The notes: generated by a model not told the origin, from the letters alone. A stretch of 51,818 bases of DNA from Flavobacterium azizsancarii (GCF_027980145.1 NZ_JAMZNK010000041.1:1-51818); one strand, 5' to 3'; positions 9,266 to 18,209 are shown, numbered from the stretch's first letter. Program-made: numbers and translations.

Positions 9266-10939
9266 TTATTTATCGGTAACGCAACCTGTAGAAGCGCTTG
9301 AAACTGATCTTGCGTATTTAAGCAAAACTCCTTTCGTAACTTTTAACGGAGGCTGAACCCACGCTGCTGCACGAGTTGCAAATTCCTCGTCAGATATCTT
9401 CAGGTTGATTGTATTATTTACAGCATCGATAGCAATTAAATCACCATCTTTTACTAAAGCAATACCACCACCATCATAAGCTTCTGGTGTTATGTGACCT
9501 ACCACAAATCCATGTGAACCTCCAGAGAATCTACCGTCTGTAATAAGAGCACAACTGCTGCCTAATCCGGCACCAATAATTGCCGATGTTGGTTTTAGCA
9601 TTTCAGGCATTCCCGGACCACCTTTTGGTCCACAATACCTGATGACTACTACATTACCTGGTTTAATTTTTCCGGCCTCAAGTCCCGGGATTACTTCAAA
9701 TTCTCCTTCAAAAACAACAGCAGGACCTTCAAAATATTCTCCTTCTTTTCCGCTAATTTTTGCAACAGCACCTTCAGAAGCAAGATTTCCGTATAAAACC
9801 TGAATATTTCCTGTTGGTTTTAATGCTTTTTGTATTTCATGAATAACCTGTTGTCCATCTTGTAAATCCGGAGTATTGGCTAAATTCTCTGCTACAGTTT
9901 TTCCGGTTACGGTCAAACAATCCCCATGAATCAATCCTACTTTTAGTAAATATTTCATTATAGAAGGAATACCTCCAACTTCGTGAATATCCTCCATCAT
10001 GTATTTACCACTTGGTTTCATATCCGCCAATACTGGTGTTTTATCATTGATTGCCTGAAAATCATCTAATGTGATTTCGATATCAACAGCGTGCGCCATT
10101 GCAATTAAGTGCATAACCGCATTTGTAGAACCTCCTAAAACTGCAACGATTGTAATTGCGTTTTCAAAAGCTTTACGAGTCATAATATCTCTTGGCTTAA
10201 TATCTTTTTCTAATAATATTTTAATCGCTTCTCCGGCAGCAAGACATTCGTCTCTTTTATCCTGACTCAAAGCAGGATTAGAAGAGCTGTATGGCAAACT
10301 CATTCCTAATGCTTCAATTGCAGACGACATTGTATTTGCAGTGTACATTCCGCCGCAAGCACCAGCTCCCGGGCATGCATTTTGAATAACACCTTTAAAA
10401 TCTTCCGGAGTAATTTCGTTTTTCACCTTTTTTCCTAAAGCTTCAAAAGCAGAAACAATATTTAATGATTCTCCTTTCCATTTTCCGGAATGAATTGAAC
10501 CTCCGTAAACCATAATCGATGGACGATTTACTCTTCCCATTGCGATTAAAGCTCCAGGCATATTTTTATCACAACCAGGAATTGCAATAATACCATCGTA
10601 CCATTGTGCTCCCACAACTGTTTCGATAGAATCTGCGATTACATCACGGGAAACCAATGAAAAACGCATTCCTTCAGTACCGTTTGAAATTCCGTCACTA
10701 ACACCAATAGTATTAAAAATAAGTCCGACCAGATTTGCATCCCAAACACCTTTTTTGACGTCTTTTGCCAAATCATTCAGATGCATGTTACAAGTGTTAC
10801 CATCGTAACCCATGCTTACAATACCAACTTGTGCTTTCTTCAAATCTTCTTCAGTTAAACCAATCCCGTACAACATCGCTTGCGCTGCAGGTTGTGTTTG
10901 ATCTTGAGTGATGGTTTTGCTGTACTTATTTAATTCCAT
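9266..10939 (-). CDS. ilvD: Dihydroxy-acid dehydratase
   Basis: It dehydrates dihydroxy-isovalerate and dihydroxy-methylvalerate to the 2-oxo acids, using an iron-sulfur cluster. The 557-residue length is normal. Cluster-type cysteines are at C50 (GYDGNTCNMHLNDLA), in IPGCDKNMPGALIAMGR and in CPGAGACGGMYTANTM. The C-terminal CGPKGGPGMPEML and GRFSGGSHGFVVGH segments are family signatures. It is the first structural gene of the ilv operon. An Ile/Val leader peptide and terminator lie directly upstream, so it should be induced when charged tRNA-Ile or tRNA-Val is scarce. Confidence 0.96.
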   Translation of the reverse strand: MELNKYSKTITQDQTQPAAQAMLYGIGLTEEDLKKAQVGIVSMGYDGNTCNMHLNDLAKDVKKGVWDANLVGLIFNTIGVSDGISNGTEGMRFSLVSRDVIADSIETVVGAQWYDGIIAIPGCDKNMPGALIAMGRVNRPSIMVYGGSIHSGKWKGESLNIVSAFEALGKKVKNEITPEDFKGVIQNACPGAGACGGMYTANTMSSAIEALGMSLPYSSSNPALSQDKRDECLAAGEAIKILLEKDIKPRDIMTRKAFENAITIVAVLGGSTNAVMHLIAMAHAVDIEITLDDFQAINDKTPVLADMKPSGKYMMEDIHEVGGIPSIMKYLLKVGLIHGDCLTVTGKTVAENLANTPDLQDGQQVIHEIQKALKPTGNIQVLYGNLASEGAVAKISGKEGEYFEGPAVVFEGEFEVIPGLEAGKIKPGNVVVIRYCGPKGGPGMPEMLKPTSAIIGAGLGSSCALITDGRFSGGSHGFVVGHITPEAYDGGGIALVKDGDLIAIDAVNNTINLKISDEEFATRAAAWVQPPLKVTKGVLLKYARSVSSASTGCVTDK

Positions 10940-10968
10940 TATGTATTATTTTATTTTAATTTTTGTTC

Positions 10969-10998
10969 AAAAAAAAACCTTCCAGTATTTGGAAGGTT
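10969..10998 (-). terminator. Attenuator terminator upstream of ilvD
   Basis: The 9-bp stem AACCTTCCA/TGGAAGGTT (plus arms 10976-10984 and 990-998 of the same kb, 5-nt loop) is followed on the minus strand by a nine-T run. It lies between the leader peptide stop (11023) and the ilvD start (10939). Stalling of a ribosome in the leader would be expected to prevent its formation. Confidence 0.9.
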
Positions 10999-11022
10999 TG
11001 TAATATAGTTTTTCAATTATAT

Positions 11023-11100
11023 TTATACCATTCCCGATGCATATGTGTGAATCACATTGACAACAACGACAGAAGTAATAATAATTGAGATTTGCATCAT
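11023..11100 (-). CDS. Branched-chain leader peptide of the ilv operon (25 aa)
   Basis: The frame from ATG 11100 (a second ATG follows at once) to TAA 11023 encodes 25 residues. These include QISIIITS followed by VVVVNVI, giving four or more Ile and five or more Val in a short window. No Leu codon occurs. The terminator hairpin starts about 25 nt downstream. This is the classic layout of ribosome-mediated attenuation: low charged tRNA-Ile or tRNA-Val stalls the ribosome and lets transcription enter ilvD. The antiterminator pairing was not worked out. The peptide itself is unlikely to have another role. Confidence 0.88.
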   Translation of the reverse strand: MMQISIIITSVVVVNVIHTYASGMV

Positions 11101-11116
11101 TTATTTTTTAGTGTCA

Positions 11117-11124
11117 CAAAAGTA
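11117..11124 (-). promoter_or_regulatory. -7 box of the ilv leader promoter
   Basis: TACTTTTG on the minus strand matches the Bacteroidota TAnnTTTG -7 consensus and sits 16 nt before the leader ATG. The -33 region is only T-rich, without a clear TTG. Confidence 0.65.
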
Positions 11125-11206
11125 TGAAAACTTATAGGACTAAAAAAATAAAATCTCAACATTTCACATACTTCTTGTTATTTATTTCATTATTTTAATA
11201 AAAACC

Positions 11207-12325
11207 TTAAACAATTGTTGACTGACCAATATGTACATTGTCATTATTAAAATACAATAGGTCATCTTTGCTAAAAATAAAATTTGAGACAAACTCTCCT
11301 ACTTCATTTGTACCGAATTTTGAATCTGCTTTTAAATCAATTGTAACCACTTTATATTCAATTGCTTTTTCGACTGCCTGATAAATTACATTTGCTTCTT
11401 TGAATAAGCCAAAATGTTCTAACAACATTGCAGCAGATAAAATCGAAGCAATTGGATTGGCAATATTTTTTCCTTTTGCCTGTGGATAAGAACCGTGAAT
11501 TGGTTCGAAAAGCGCATTTTTTTCTCCTAAAGATGCCGAAGCCAATAGCCCGATAGATCCTGTAATTACACTTGCTTCATCAGATAAGATATCTCCAAAT
11601 AAATTCTCGGTTAAAATCACGTCGAATTGTTTTGGATTTAGAATAATCTGCATTGCTGCATTGTCCACAAATAAAAAATCTAACACTACATCAGGATAAT
11701 TCAAACTCACTTTCTGAACAACTTTTCTCCATAATCTTGAGGTTTCCAAAACATTTGCTTTGTCTACCATAGTTAACTTTTTGCGTCGGTTTTGTGCTGA
11801 TTTAAAAGCTAAATGTGAAATTCTGGTAATTTCTTCTTCTGAATATTCACATAAATCCGAAGCATGTGTACCTTCTTCGTTTAATGTCTTAGCTCCAAAA
11901 TAAGCACCACCGGTTAATTCTCTGAAAATAGTAAAGTCAGCACCATCAATAATCTCTCTTTTTAAAGGAGAGGAATCAATTAATGCTTTGTACGGTTTTA
12001 TAGGACGAATGTTAGCAAACAAACCTAATTCCTTACGAAGCTTCAGTAACCCCTGCTCCGGACGAACTTTTGCATTAGGATTATTGTCATATTTAGGATC
12101 TCCAATCGCTCCAAACAAAACTGCATCTGTGTTTAAACAAAGATTAAGTGTTTGCTCCGGCAACGGATTTCCTGTTTTGTCAATAGCAATTGCTCCCATG
12201 AGAGCTTCTTCAAAAACAAATTCATGATTGTACACTTCGCCAATAGCATATAATGCTTTTTTGGCCTGTGCAATTACCTCTGGTCCGATTCCGTCTCCCG
12301 GTAAAACTGCTATTTTCAAATTCAT
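11207..12325 (-). CDS. leuB: 3-isopropylmalate dehydrogenase
   Basis: It oxidatively decarboxylates 3-isopropylmalate with NAD in leucine synthesis. The 372-residue chain begins MNLKIAVLPGDGIGPEVI. It has the substrate-binding RPEQGLLKLRKELGLFANIRP, the metal-binding LTENLFGDILSDEAS, and HGSYPQAKGKNIANP, which fit isopropylmalate dehydrogenase rather than isocitrate dehydrogenase. It lies 77 nt after leuA on the same strand. The genes for the intervening isomerase, leuC and leuD, are not in this window. The ilv leader promoter lies just downstream. Confidence 0.95.
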   Translation of the reverse strand: MNLKIAVLPGDGIGPEVIAQAKKALYAIGEVYNHEFVFEEALMGAIAIDKTGNPLPEQTLNLCLNTDAVLFGAIGDPKYDNNPNAKVRPEQGLLKLRKELGLFANIRPIKPYKALIDSSPLKREIIDGADFTIFRELTGGAYFGAKTLNEEGTHASDLCEYSEEEITRISHLAFKSAQNRRKKLTMVDKANVLETSRLWRKVVQKVSLNYPDVVLDFLFVDNAAMQIILNPKQFDVILTENLFGDILSDEASVITGSIGLLASASLGEKNALFEPIHGSYPQAKGKNIANPIASILSAAMLLEHFGLFKEANVIYQAVEKAIEYKVVTIDLKADSKFGTNEVGEFVSNFIFSKDDLLYFNNDNVHIGQSTIV

Positions 12326-12370
12326 AATGCCTCGTTCTTTATGTATTTAAACCCTTTTATCTTTCTCTTT

Positions 12371-12398
12371 ATTCTATTCTCTTTATTCTATTCTCTTT
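12371..12398. repeat. Two tandem copies of a 14-bp pyrimidine-rich repeat
   Basis: ATTCTATTCTCTTT is repeated exactly at 12371-12384 and 12385-12398 in the leuA-leuB gap. Related sequence recurs in the hisB-hisC and hisC-hisD gaps. Confidence 0.8.
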
Positions 12399-12402
12399 CC
12401 AA

Positions 12403-13584
12403 CTAACTTCTAACTAAATCTCCTTCAATTGTCGAAGCCTCAATAATCTGGTGAATATCTGCATCGATAACTTCTTTTTTGATATCAGCAAATTTCAAAA
12501 ATTCAATGTATACGATATCCAATTGTACTTTTGTCAACTCGTAACCTACCTTTTTTGCACGGTAAGCCAAAGCAGCTCTTCCGCTTCTTGCTGTCAAAAT
12601 AATCGAAGATTCATTAACACCCACATCAAGCGGATCCATGATTTCGTAAGTTGCTCTGTTTTTGATTACACCATCCTGATGAATCCCTGAACTGTGCGCA
12701 AAGGCATTAGCACCAACAATAGCTTTATTTGGCTGAACGATCATTCCCATACTTTCAGAAACCAATCGGCTCATTTCATTTAATTCTCTTGTATTGATAT
12801 TAGTGTCAAGATTAAGGTAAGGATGTTGTTTAAAAATCATCACTACTTCTTCAAGTGCCGTATTTCCGGCTCTTTCACCAATACCATTTATAGTACATTC
12901 TATTTGTCTTGCTCCATTTATAGCTCCTGCAATAGAGTTTGCAGTTGCCATTCCTAAATCATTATGACAGTGACATGAAAGGATCACATTTTCGATACCT
13001 TTTACGTTTTCTCTTAAATATTTGATTTTTGCACCGTATTCATCTGGTAAACAATACCCTGTTGTATCTGGGATATTTAATACCGTAGCTCCGGATTTGA
13101 TCACTTCTTCACAAACTTTTGCAAGGAAAGCGTTATCAGTTCTACCGGCATCTTCTGCATAAAACTCAACATCTTCTACATAAGATTTTGCGTGTGATAC
13201 AGCGTATTTTGCTCTGGCAATAATGTCTTCTCTTGTGGTATTTAATTTATGGAGAATGTGAGATTCAGATGTTCCGATTCCTGTGTGGATTCTAGGTCTT
13301 TTAGCATGCTTTAAAGCAGCTGCGGCAACATCAATGTCGTTTTTTACAGCTCTTGTCAGTCCGCAGACGGTAGCGTTTTCTACAATTTTACAAATCTCAG
13401 AGACCGATAAAAAATCGCCCGGACTTGACACAGGAAAACCTGCTTCGATAACGTCAACTCCCATTTTATCAAGTCGTTCTGCGATAACTAACTTTTGTTT
13501 AGTATCTAACTTACATCCTGGAACTTGTTCGCCGTCGCGCAAAGTGGTGTCAAAAATTTGAACTTTCTCTCTATTCATATTCAT
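12403..13584 (-). CDS. leuA: 2-isopropylmalate synthase, short form
   Basis: It condenses acetyl-CoA with 2-oxoisovalerate, the first committed step to leucine. The TIM-barrel domain starts VQIFDTTLRDGEQVPG, with metal ligands in FDTTLRDGE and in SCHCHNDLGMATANS. NGIGERAGNTALEEVVM and HSSGIHQDG follow. At 393 residues it lacks most of the C-terminal leucine-binding domain of the 500-residue LeuA form, so feedback control by leucine may be weak or absent (inference). Related homocitrate or citramalate synthases are alternatives, but the neighbour leuB favours LeuA. Confidence 0.92.
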   Translation of the reverse strand: MNMNREKVQIFDTTLRDGEQVPGCKLDTKQKLVIAERLDKMGVDVIEAGFPVSSPGDFLSVSEICKIVENATVCGLTRAVKNDIDVAAAALKHAKRPRIHTGIGTSESHILHKLNTTREDIIARAKYAVSHAKSYVEDVEFYAEDAGRTDNAFLAKVCEEVIKSGATVLNIPDTTGYCLPDEYGAKIKYLRENVKGIENVILSCHCHNDLGMATANSIAGAINGARQIECTINGIGERAGNTALEEVVMIFKQHPYLNLDTNINTRELNEMSRLVSESMGMIVQPNKAIVGANAFAHSSGIHQDGVIKNRATYEIMDPLDVGVNESSIILTARSGRAALAYRAKKVGYELTKVQLDIVYIEFLKFADIKKEVIDADIHQIIEASTIEGDLVRS

Positions 13585-13613
13585 TTATTTAATGTAATTT
13601 CACATCTTGATAA

Positions 13614-13644
13614 CAAATATATATTGTACTTCCTCAGTATGAAA
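13614..13644 (-). promoter_or_regulatory. Predicted leuA promoter
   Basis: On the minus strand TATATTTG (13614-13621) matches TAnnTTTG, and TTTC (13641-13644) lies 19 nt upstream in the -33 position. No leader peptide or terminator lies between it and leuA. Confidence 0.65.
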
Positions 13645-13666
13645 TTCATTTTAATGAAATTATACT
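13636..13666. promoter_or_regulatory. Operator-like imperfect palindrome over the leuA -33 box
   Basis: AGTATGAAATTCATT (13636-13650) is mirrored by AATGAAATTATACT (13653-13666). It overlaps the leuA -33 box and lies about 70 nt before the divergent gene at 13734, so a bound regulator could act on one or both genes. The regulator is unknown. Confidence 0.5.
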
Positions 13667-13733
13667 GTTCATAACACAATTTATAACGCGTTAATCTATT
13701 AAAAACCAATAAGTTATATTATTATATTTTACA

Positions 13734-15278
13734 ATGGCTAACCATCAAAAAGATTTCTTATTTGTATTGATTAAATCGCTTTCTAAATCCGAAAAAAGAC
13801 AGTTTAAGATTTTTGCAAGCCGTTTAGAGACGAGTTCAAATACGAAATTCATCGAATTATTTAATATTTTAGATAAGTCTGAAACCTACGATGAAAAGCT
13901 TATTCTAAAAAGCGGGATCATTAAAAAAGTACAGCTATCTAATTTAAAATCATACTTATACAAACAGATTCTGGTCAGCATCAGGTTGAATATTCCGAGT
14001 CAGAACATTCGTTATCAACTGCGTGAACAAATAGATTTTGCGGGTATTTTATACAATAAAGGACTGTATAAACAAAGTTTAAAAATTCTGGACAAGACAA
14101 AAATCATTGCGCTTGAAAATGATGAGAAATATATGGCGTATGAGATTGTAGAATTCGAAAAACTAATCGAATCGCAATATATTACCCGAAGTATTCAGGG
14201 TCGAGCCGATGAATTGGTTATTCAGGCTAAAGAATTAAACTATAGAAATACAATTTCAAGTAAGTTATCTAATTTGTCGCTTCAGCTTTACGGAATCATG
14301 CTTAAGACCGGTTATGTAAAAAATGATGAAGAGTATACTTATATTGATGACTATTTCAATAAACATATTGCTAAATTAGACGAAAGCAAGTTTGGATTCA
14401 GAGAGAAATATTGGTTCTATAACGCCAATTTATGGCGAAGTTTTCTGGTTCAGGACTTTCTTGCGAGTTATAAATTTGCTTATAAGTGGGTGAGATTATT
14501 TTACGACAACCCAAACATGATCTATCAGAATCCGGTGTTTTTTTTAAAAGGGAATCATTACTTTTTGGAGTCTTTATATATGTTGAAGTACAAATCGAAT
14601 TTCAAGAAGTATTTAACGCTTTTAGAAGAAACAATTAAAGATCCTAAGTTTCCTGTAAATGACAACATTGCATCGCTATCATTTCTATATTTATATAATA
14701 ATAAGCTGAATTATCATATCCTGGAAGGAACTTTTGCAGAAAGCGAATATTTGATTCCCGAGATCTTAGAGAAAATAAAAATTCATAGCGAACATCTTGA
14801 TGAGCATCACGAGATGTTATTTTTCTATAAGATCGCCTCCATTTATTTTGGAAATGAGAAGTATAATGAATGCATTTTTTATCTGGATAAAATTATTAAT
14901 AACAGAAATTTAAGCATGCGTGAGGACTTAATGTGTTTTGCGAGACTATTGTCTTTAATTGCGCATTATGAATTAGGGAAAGATTATTACATGGAGAACC
15001 ACCTTAAAAACACTTATAAGTTTCTATTAAAAATGAACGACTTACACGAAGTTCAAAAGGAAATTATTAAGTTCCTGAGAAACTTAAATAACTTTTATCC
15101 AGCCGATATTAAGAAAGAATTTAAAAAAATGCATGCGCGTTTTGTAGAACTTGAAAAAAATACCTACGAAAAAAGAGCTTTCTTATATCTGGATATCATT
15201 TCATGGCTTGAAAGTAAAATTGAAAATCGCAAAATTGCTGATATAATTAAGGAAAAAGCGAAGTTGAATAGTCGTTAA
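13734..15278 (+). CDS. Conserved Bacteroidota protein of unknown function, helical repeats
   Basis: No named function is recognised. The 514-residue product has no signal peptide and opens with FLFVLIKSLSKSEKRQFKIFASR. That N-terminal pattern (short helix, then SEKRQFK) recurs in many uncharacterised Bacteroidota proteins. The remainder is alpha-helical with TPR-like pairs, such as YNKGLYKQSLKILDKTKIIA near residue 110 and NEKYNECIFYLDKIINN near 380. It probably acts as a cytoplasmic scaffold (inference). It is divergent from leuA, sharing a 149-nt intergenic region, and converges on the M1 peptidase gene. Confidence 0.8.
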   Translation: MANHQKDFLFVLIKSLSKSEKRQFKIFASRLETSSNTKFIELFNILDKSETYDEKLILKSGIIKKVQLSNLKSYLYKQILVSIRLNIPSQNIRYQLREQIDFAGILYNKGLYKQSLKILDKTKIIALENDEKYMAYEIVEFEKLIESQYITRSIQGRADELVIQAKELNYRNTISSKLSNLSLQLYGIMLKTGYVKNDEEYTYIDDYFNKHIAKLDESKFGFREKYWFYNANLWRSFLVQDFLASYKFAYKWVRLFYDNPNMIYQNPVFFLKGNHYFLESLYMLKYKSNFKKYLTLLEETIKDPKFPVNDNIASLSFLYLYNNKLNYHILEGTFAESEYLIPEILEKIKIHSEHLDEHHEMLFFYKIASIYFGNEKYNECIFYLDKIINNRNLSMREDLMCFARLLSLIAHYELGKDYYMENHLKNTYKFLLKMNDLHEVQKEIIKFLRNLNNFYPADIKKEFKKMHARFVELEKNTYEKRAFLYLDIISWLESKIENRKIADIIKEKAKLNSR

Positions 15279-15290
15279 GGACGAAATTTT

Positions 15291-15659
15291 CAATTTTTTA
15301 AAATTCCAAATTCCAATGGTTTGCGCACGGGTCTTTGTCAAAGTTTAAAACTTTGACAAAGATTAGTACAGACAAAAAGCGTGAAGGATTAAGATCTTTC
15401 ACGCTTTTTGTCATTTCTGACGTGAGGAAAAATCTCCGTAAGAAACTCCTCCCTGAAAGTCTCCAATCTTAAGTCGAAAATCTTTGACGAATTTCTAGTG
15501 CGATTTCTCTCTCCGATCGAAATGACAAGCCCTGCCAAAATCCCTTTAAAACCAACAAACCCGACAGGTTTTTAAAACCTGTCGGGTTTACTAGACGCAA
15601 AAAAAATCCCAAATCCCTCCCGAAACCTCGGAATTGGAATTTGGAATTTTAAAAAATTG
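15291..15659. repeat. 369-bp non-coding element bounded by 27-bp perfect inverted repeats
   Basis: The left arm 15291-15317 (CAATTTTTTAAAATTCC...) is the exact inverse of 15633-15659 (...GGAATTTTAAAAAATTG). Inside lie four more inverted repeats: 15332-15362 (15-bp arms, 1-nt centre), 15371-15412 (15-bp arms, a bidirectional terminator-like hairpin), 15411-15525 (an imperfect GTCATTTC...GAAATGAC pair) and 15557-15589 (AAACCCGACAGGTTT and its inverse). No open frame is convincing. It fills the gap between two convergent genes. One outer arm recurs at 21811. Confidence 0.85.
15371..15412 (+). terminator. Bidirectional terminator-like hairpin in the convergent gap
   Basis: GACAAAAAGCGTGAA (15371-15385) and its exact inverse (15398-15412) form a 15-bp stem. 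The A and T runs within the arms allow termination in either direction. It lies 93 nt after the helical-repeat gene, and could also serve the M1 peptidase gene. Confidence 0.7.
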
Positions 15660-15674
15660 GAATTTATTTAATCT

Positions 15675-17330
15675 TTATTCTACAATATTAGAACTTGTTA
15701 CGTAGAAATCTTTATCAACTTCAAGCGTACGTTTCTCGTTTGTTGTTTTCTCTGATTTCCATTCTGTGGTTGGTTTAAGCCATATCTCTTCACCGTTTAA
15801 TTTTACTTTAACCGGCATATCAAACTTAGCTACACAATTAGTCCAGTGATATCCAAAAGATCCGTTTTTAAAAATATATTCAAAAACCGGAATCTGAGTT
15901 GTGTTTAAATACTGTGTAAAAACCCTGTTGAAATTAATTCCAGATTGCGTATTGATATATTCCTGAATTTGTTTACCAGTAACCGTTTGGTGATAAAAAG
16001 TGCTGTTTAAACCTCTTAAAATAGATTTCCATTTTGCATCATCGTTAATGACCTGACGAATCATATGCAGCATATTCGCCCCTTTTGGATACATATCTCC
16101 AGATCCTTCATTATTGACATCATAATTACCAATAATAGGCTTATCATTATGAATGTTTCTTCTGCACCCAATTACATATTCTGCACCTGCATCTTTTCCG
16201 TAATAATATTCAACAAAAAGGCTTTCAGAATAATTCGTAAAACTTTCATGAACCCACATATCTGCAATATCTTTATAGGTAATATTATTAGCAAACCATT
16301 CGTGTCCGGATTCGTGAATAATGATAAAATCGAATTTTAATCCCCATCCGGTTCCGCTTAAATCTTTCCCTCGGTATCCCATTTTGTAACCATTCCCGTA
16401 AGTCACACTACTTTGGTGTTCCATTCCTAAATAAGGTGCTTCAACCAATTTATAGCTGTCTTCGTAAAACGGATAAGGTCCAAACCAGTTTTCAAAAGCT
16501 TTTAGCATTCTTGGAGCATCTTTAAAATGCTCTTTTGCAATTTCCAGATTGTCTCTCAGAACATAATAACTGCAATCTAAATCGCCTTTTTCTCCTTTAT
16601 ATTTCTCTGTAAAATTCACATAATCCCCAATATTTATGTTTACACCATAATTATTAATTGGATTGGCAACATACCAATTGAAGGTTTTAGTACCGTCTTT
16701 TTCTTTTTTAACACTTTTCAATCTTCCGTTTGAGACATCAGTTAGATCTCCGGGAACATTTACAGTAATCAACATGTTTTCGACTTCATCATACATATGA
16801 TCCTTGTTTGGCCACCAAACACTAGCACCCAATCCCTGACATGATGATGCGATAAAATCCTTTCCGTTTTTATCTTTTTTCCATGTAATTCCACCATCCC
16901 AAGGCGGATTTACAGCTTCTTTAGGTTTACCTCCAAATGAAATTATAATTTCCTTTGTATCGCCTACTTTTTGAGCAGCCGTTAATTGAATAAAAAAAGC
17001 ATTTCCGTCCCTTTCGAATTTCAATTCTTTTCCGTCTTGCGTTACTTTATAAATCTGCATAGGTTCCTGCAAATCAATCTGCATTTTGTTATAATCCTTT
17101 AGGACCGTATAACGAACAGTGTTTGAACCCGTAATAGTTTTGTCTTTTGGATTTACTTTTACATCTAAATGATAATATTTCAAATCCCACCAGGCTCTTT
17201 CTTTTGTAATGCTTCCGCGTAAAGTATCCTGATGTGTAAAAACCGTTTCTGACTTATTCAAAAGTCCCTGGGCATTGGTTGTAAAACCAAACAAAAAGGC
17301 GATTAAAGCGCCACCGAAGTATTTTTTCAT
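15675..17330 (-). CDS. Secreted M1-family zinc aminopeptidase
   Basis: It probably removes N-terminal residues from peptides in the periplasm or outside the cell. The signal peptide is MKKYFGGALIAFLFGFTTNA. An N-terminal beta-sandwich follows (residues about 45-240). The substrate-recognition motif is GMEHQ (302-306), a variant of GAMEN. The zinc site is HESGH (H339, E340, H343), with the third ligand E362 in WVHESFTNYSESLF. At 551 residues it is the short form without the large C-terminal helical domain of aminopeptidase N. It converges on the repeat element at 15291-15659 and diverges from the CBM9-like gene. Confidence 0.92.
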   Translation of the reverse strand: MKKYFGGALIAFLFGFTTNAQGLLNKSETVFTHQDTLRGSITKERAWWDLKYYHLDVKVNPKDKTITGSNTVRYTVLKDYNKMQIDLQEPMQIYKVTQDGKELKFERDGNAFFIQLTAAQKVGDTKEIIISFGGKPKEAVNPPWDGGITWKKDKNGKDFIASSCQGLGASVWWPNKDHMYDEVENMLITVNVPGDLTDVSNGRLKSVKKEKDGTKTFNWYVANPINNYGVNINIGDYVNFTEKYKGEKGDLDCSYYVLRDNLEIAKEHFKDAPRMLKAFENWFGPYPFYEDSYKLVEAPYLGMEHQSSVTYGNGYKMGYRGKDLSGTGWGLKFDFIIIHESGHEWFANNITYKDIADMWVHESFTNYSESLFVEYYYGKDAGAEYVIGCRRNIHNDKPIIGNYDVNNEGSGDMYPKGANMLHMIRQVINDDAKWKSILRGLNSTFYHQTVTGKQIQEYINTQSGINFNRVFTQYLNTTQIPVFEYIFKNGSFGYHWTNCVAKFDMPVKVKLNGEEIWLKPTTEWKSEKTTNEKRTLEVDKDFYVTSSNIVE

Positions 17331-17510
17331 ATGAAGTAAATATTTTCTTTTAACCGAAATAAGAAAGGTATTTCAACCCGCTTAAACTTCAACAAATGTA
17401 AACATTCGATTTAAGTTTTAAATGATTTTAGAAATGCTAATCAGAAAAATTATTATTAAAAGTTATTTATTCTTCTGTATTTTAGCAAATCAAATTCATT
17501 TATACTATTT

Positions 17511-18209
17511 ATGAAAATTAGTGCAATCACTACTGTTTTATGTTTCATGTGCTCAATAACAAATTATTCGCAAAGCATACCAATTTATAAAACAGCTGAA
17601 AAAATAACAATTGATGGAGATTTATCCGATTGGAAAACCCCTTTTCTTGGACCTTTTGTAATTCATGATTCAGGAAAAAAAGGTACTCAGAATACTTTTG
17701 TTTCACTTTCGTGGAATGATGAGAACCTGTATATCGCCTATCATTCAACAGATTCTAAAATAATTGGATCAGCTCAGAAAAAAGATTCTCAAATTTTTAG
17801 TACCGATGATTTAGTAGAGATTTTTATCGATCCTGACGGAGATGGTCAAAATTATATCGAAATTGGGGTAAATGCTTTTTCATCTAACTATGATTTATTG
17901 CTTAAATGTATTTCGCCGGATTGTGGTGGCTGGAACACTTCTATGGCTTTTGATATCGCAGGCCTTGAAGCAAAAAGTAAAATAACGCCCGAAGGTTTTG
18001 ATACTGAAATTAAGATTCCGTTTTCGAGTTTAGAAACTATTAAAAACGGCAATTTCAATAAACCGAAAGCCGGAATAAAATGGAGGGGAAATACTTTTAG
18101 AATTGATTACGGTAATACAACCGAATATCTTGCATTACAATATTATAAGAGCTTAAAATATGGTTTTCACCAACCGGAAGAATTTGCTGTTTTCGAGTTT
18201 CTGGAATAG
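17511..18209 (+). CDS. Secreted carbohydrate-binding (CBM9/DOMON-like) protein
   Basis: After a short signal peptide (MKISAITTVLCFMCSITNYS) the chain reads IDGDLSDWKTPFLGPF, the usual opening of family 9 carbohydrate-binding modules. FVSLSWNDENLYIAYHSTDSKI and DDLVEIFIDPDGDGQNYIEI follow, where the acidic residues often bind calcium. The module fills nearly all 232 residues, and no catalytic domain is attached. It probably binds sugars or haem-like ligands outside the cytoplasm (inference). It is alone on the plus strand, 180 nt from the divergent M1 peptidase. Confidence 0.85.
   Translation: MKISAITTVLCFMCSITNYSQSIPIYKTAEKITIDGDLSDWKTPFLGPFVIHDSGKKGTQNTFVSLSWNDENLYIAYHSTDSKIIGSAQKKDSQIFSTDDLVEIFIDPDGDGQNYIEIGVNAFSSNYDLLLKCISPDCGGWNTSMAFDIAGLEAKSKITPEGFDTEIKIPFSSLETIKNGNFNKPKAGIKWRGNTFRIDYGNTTEYLALQYYKSLKYGFHQPEEFAVFEFLE

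Noticed and set aside
11988..12227. Long plus-strand frames opposite leuB, hisB, ilvD and others
   Set aside because: They lie antisense within well-supported genes, have no recognisable domains and no start context.
13585..13733. A leucine leader peptide before leuA
   Set aside because: No frame with a run of Leu codons and no terminator hairpin was found.
15279..15674. CRISPR array in the palindrome-rich gap
   Set aside because: The repeats are inverted and differ from each other. There are no regular direct repeats with unique spacers.
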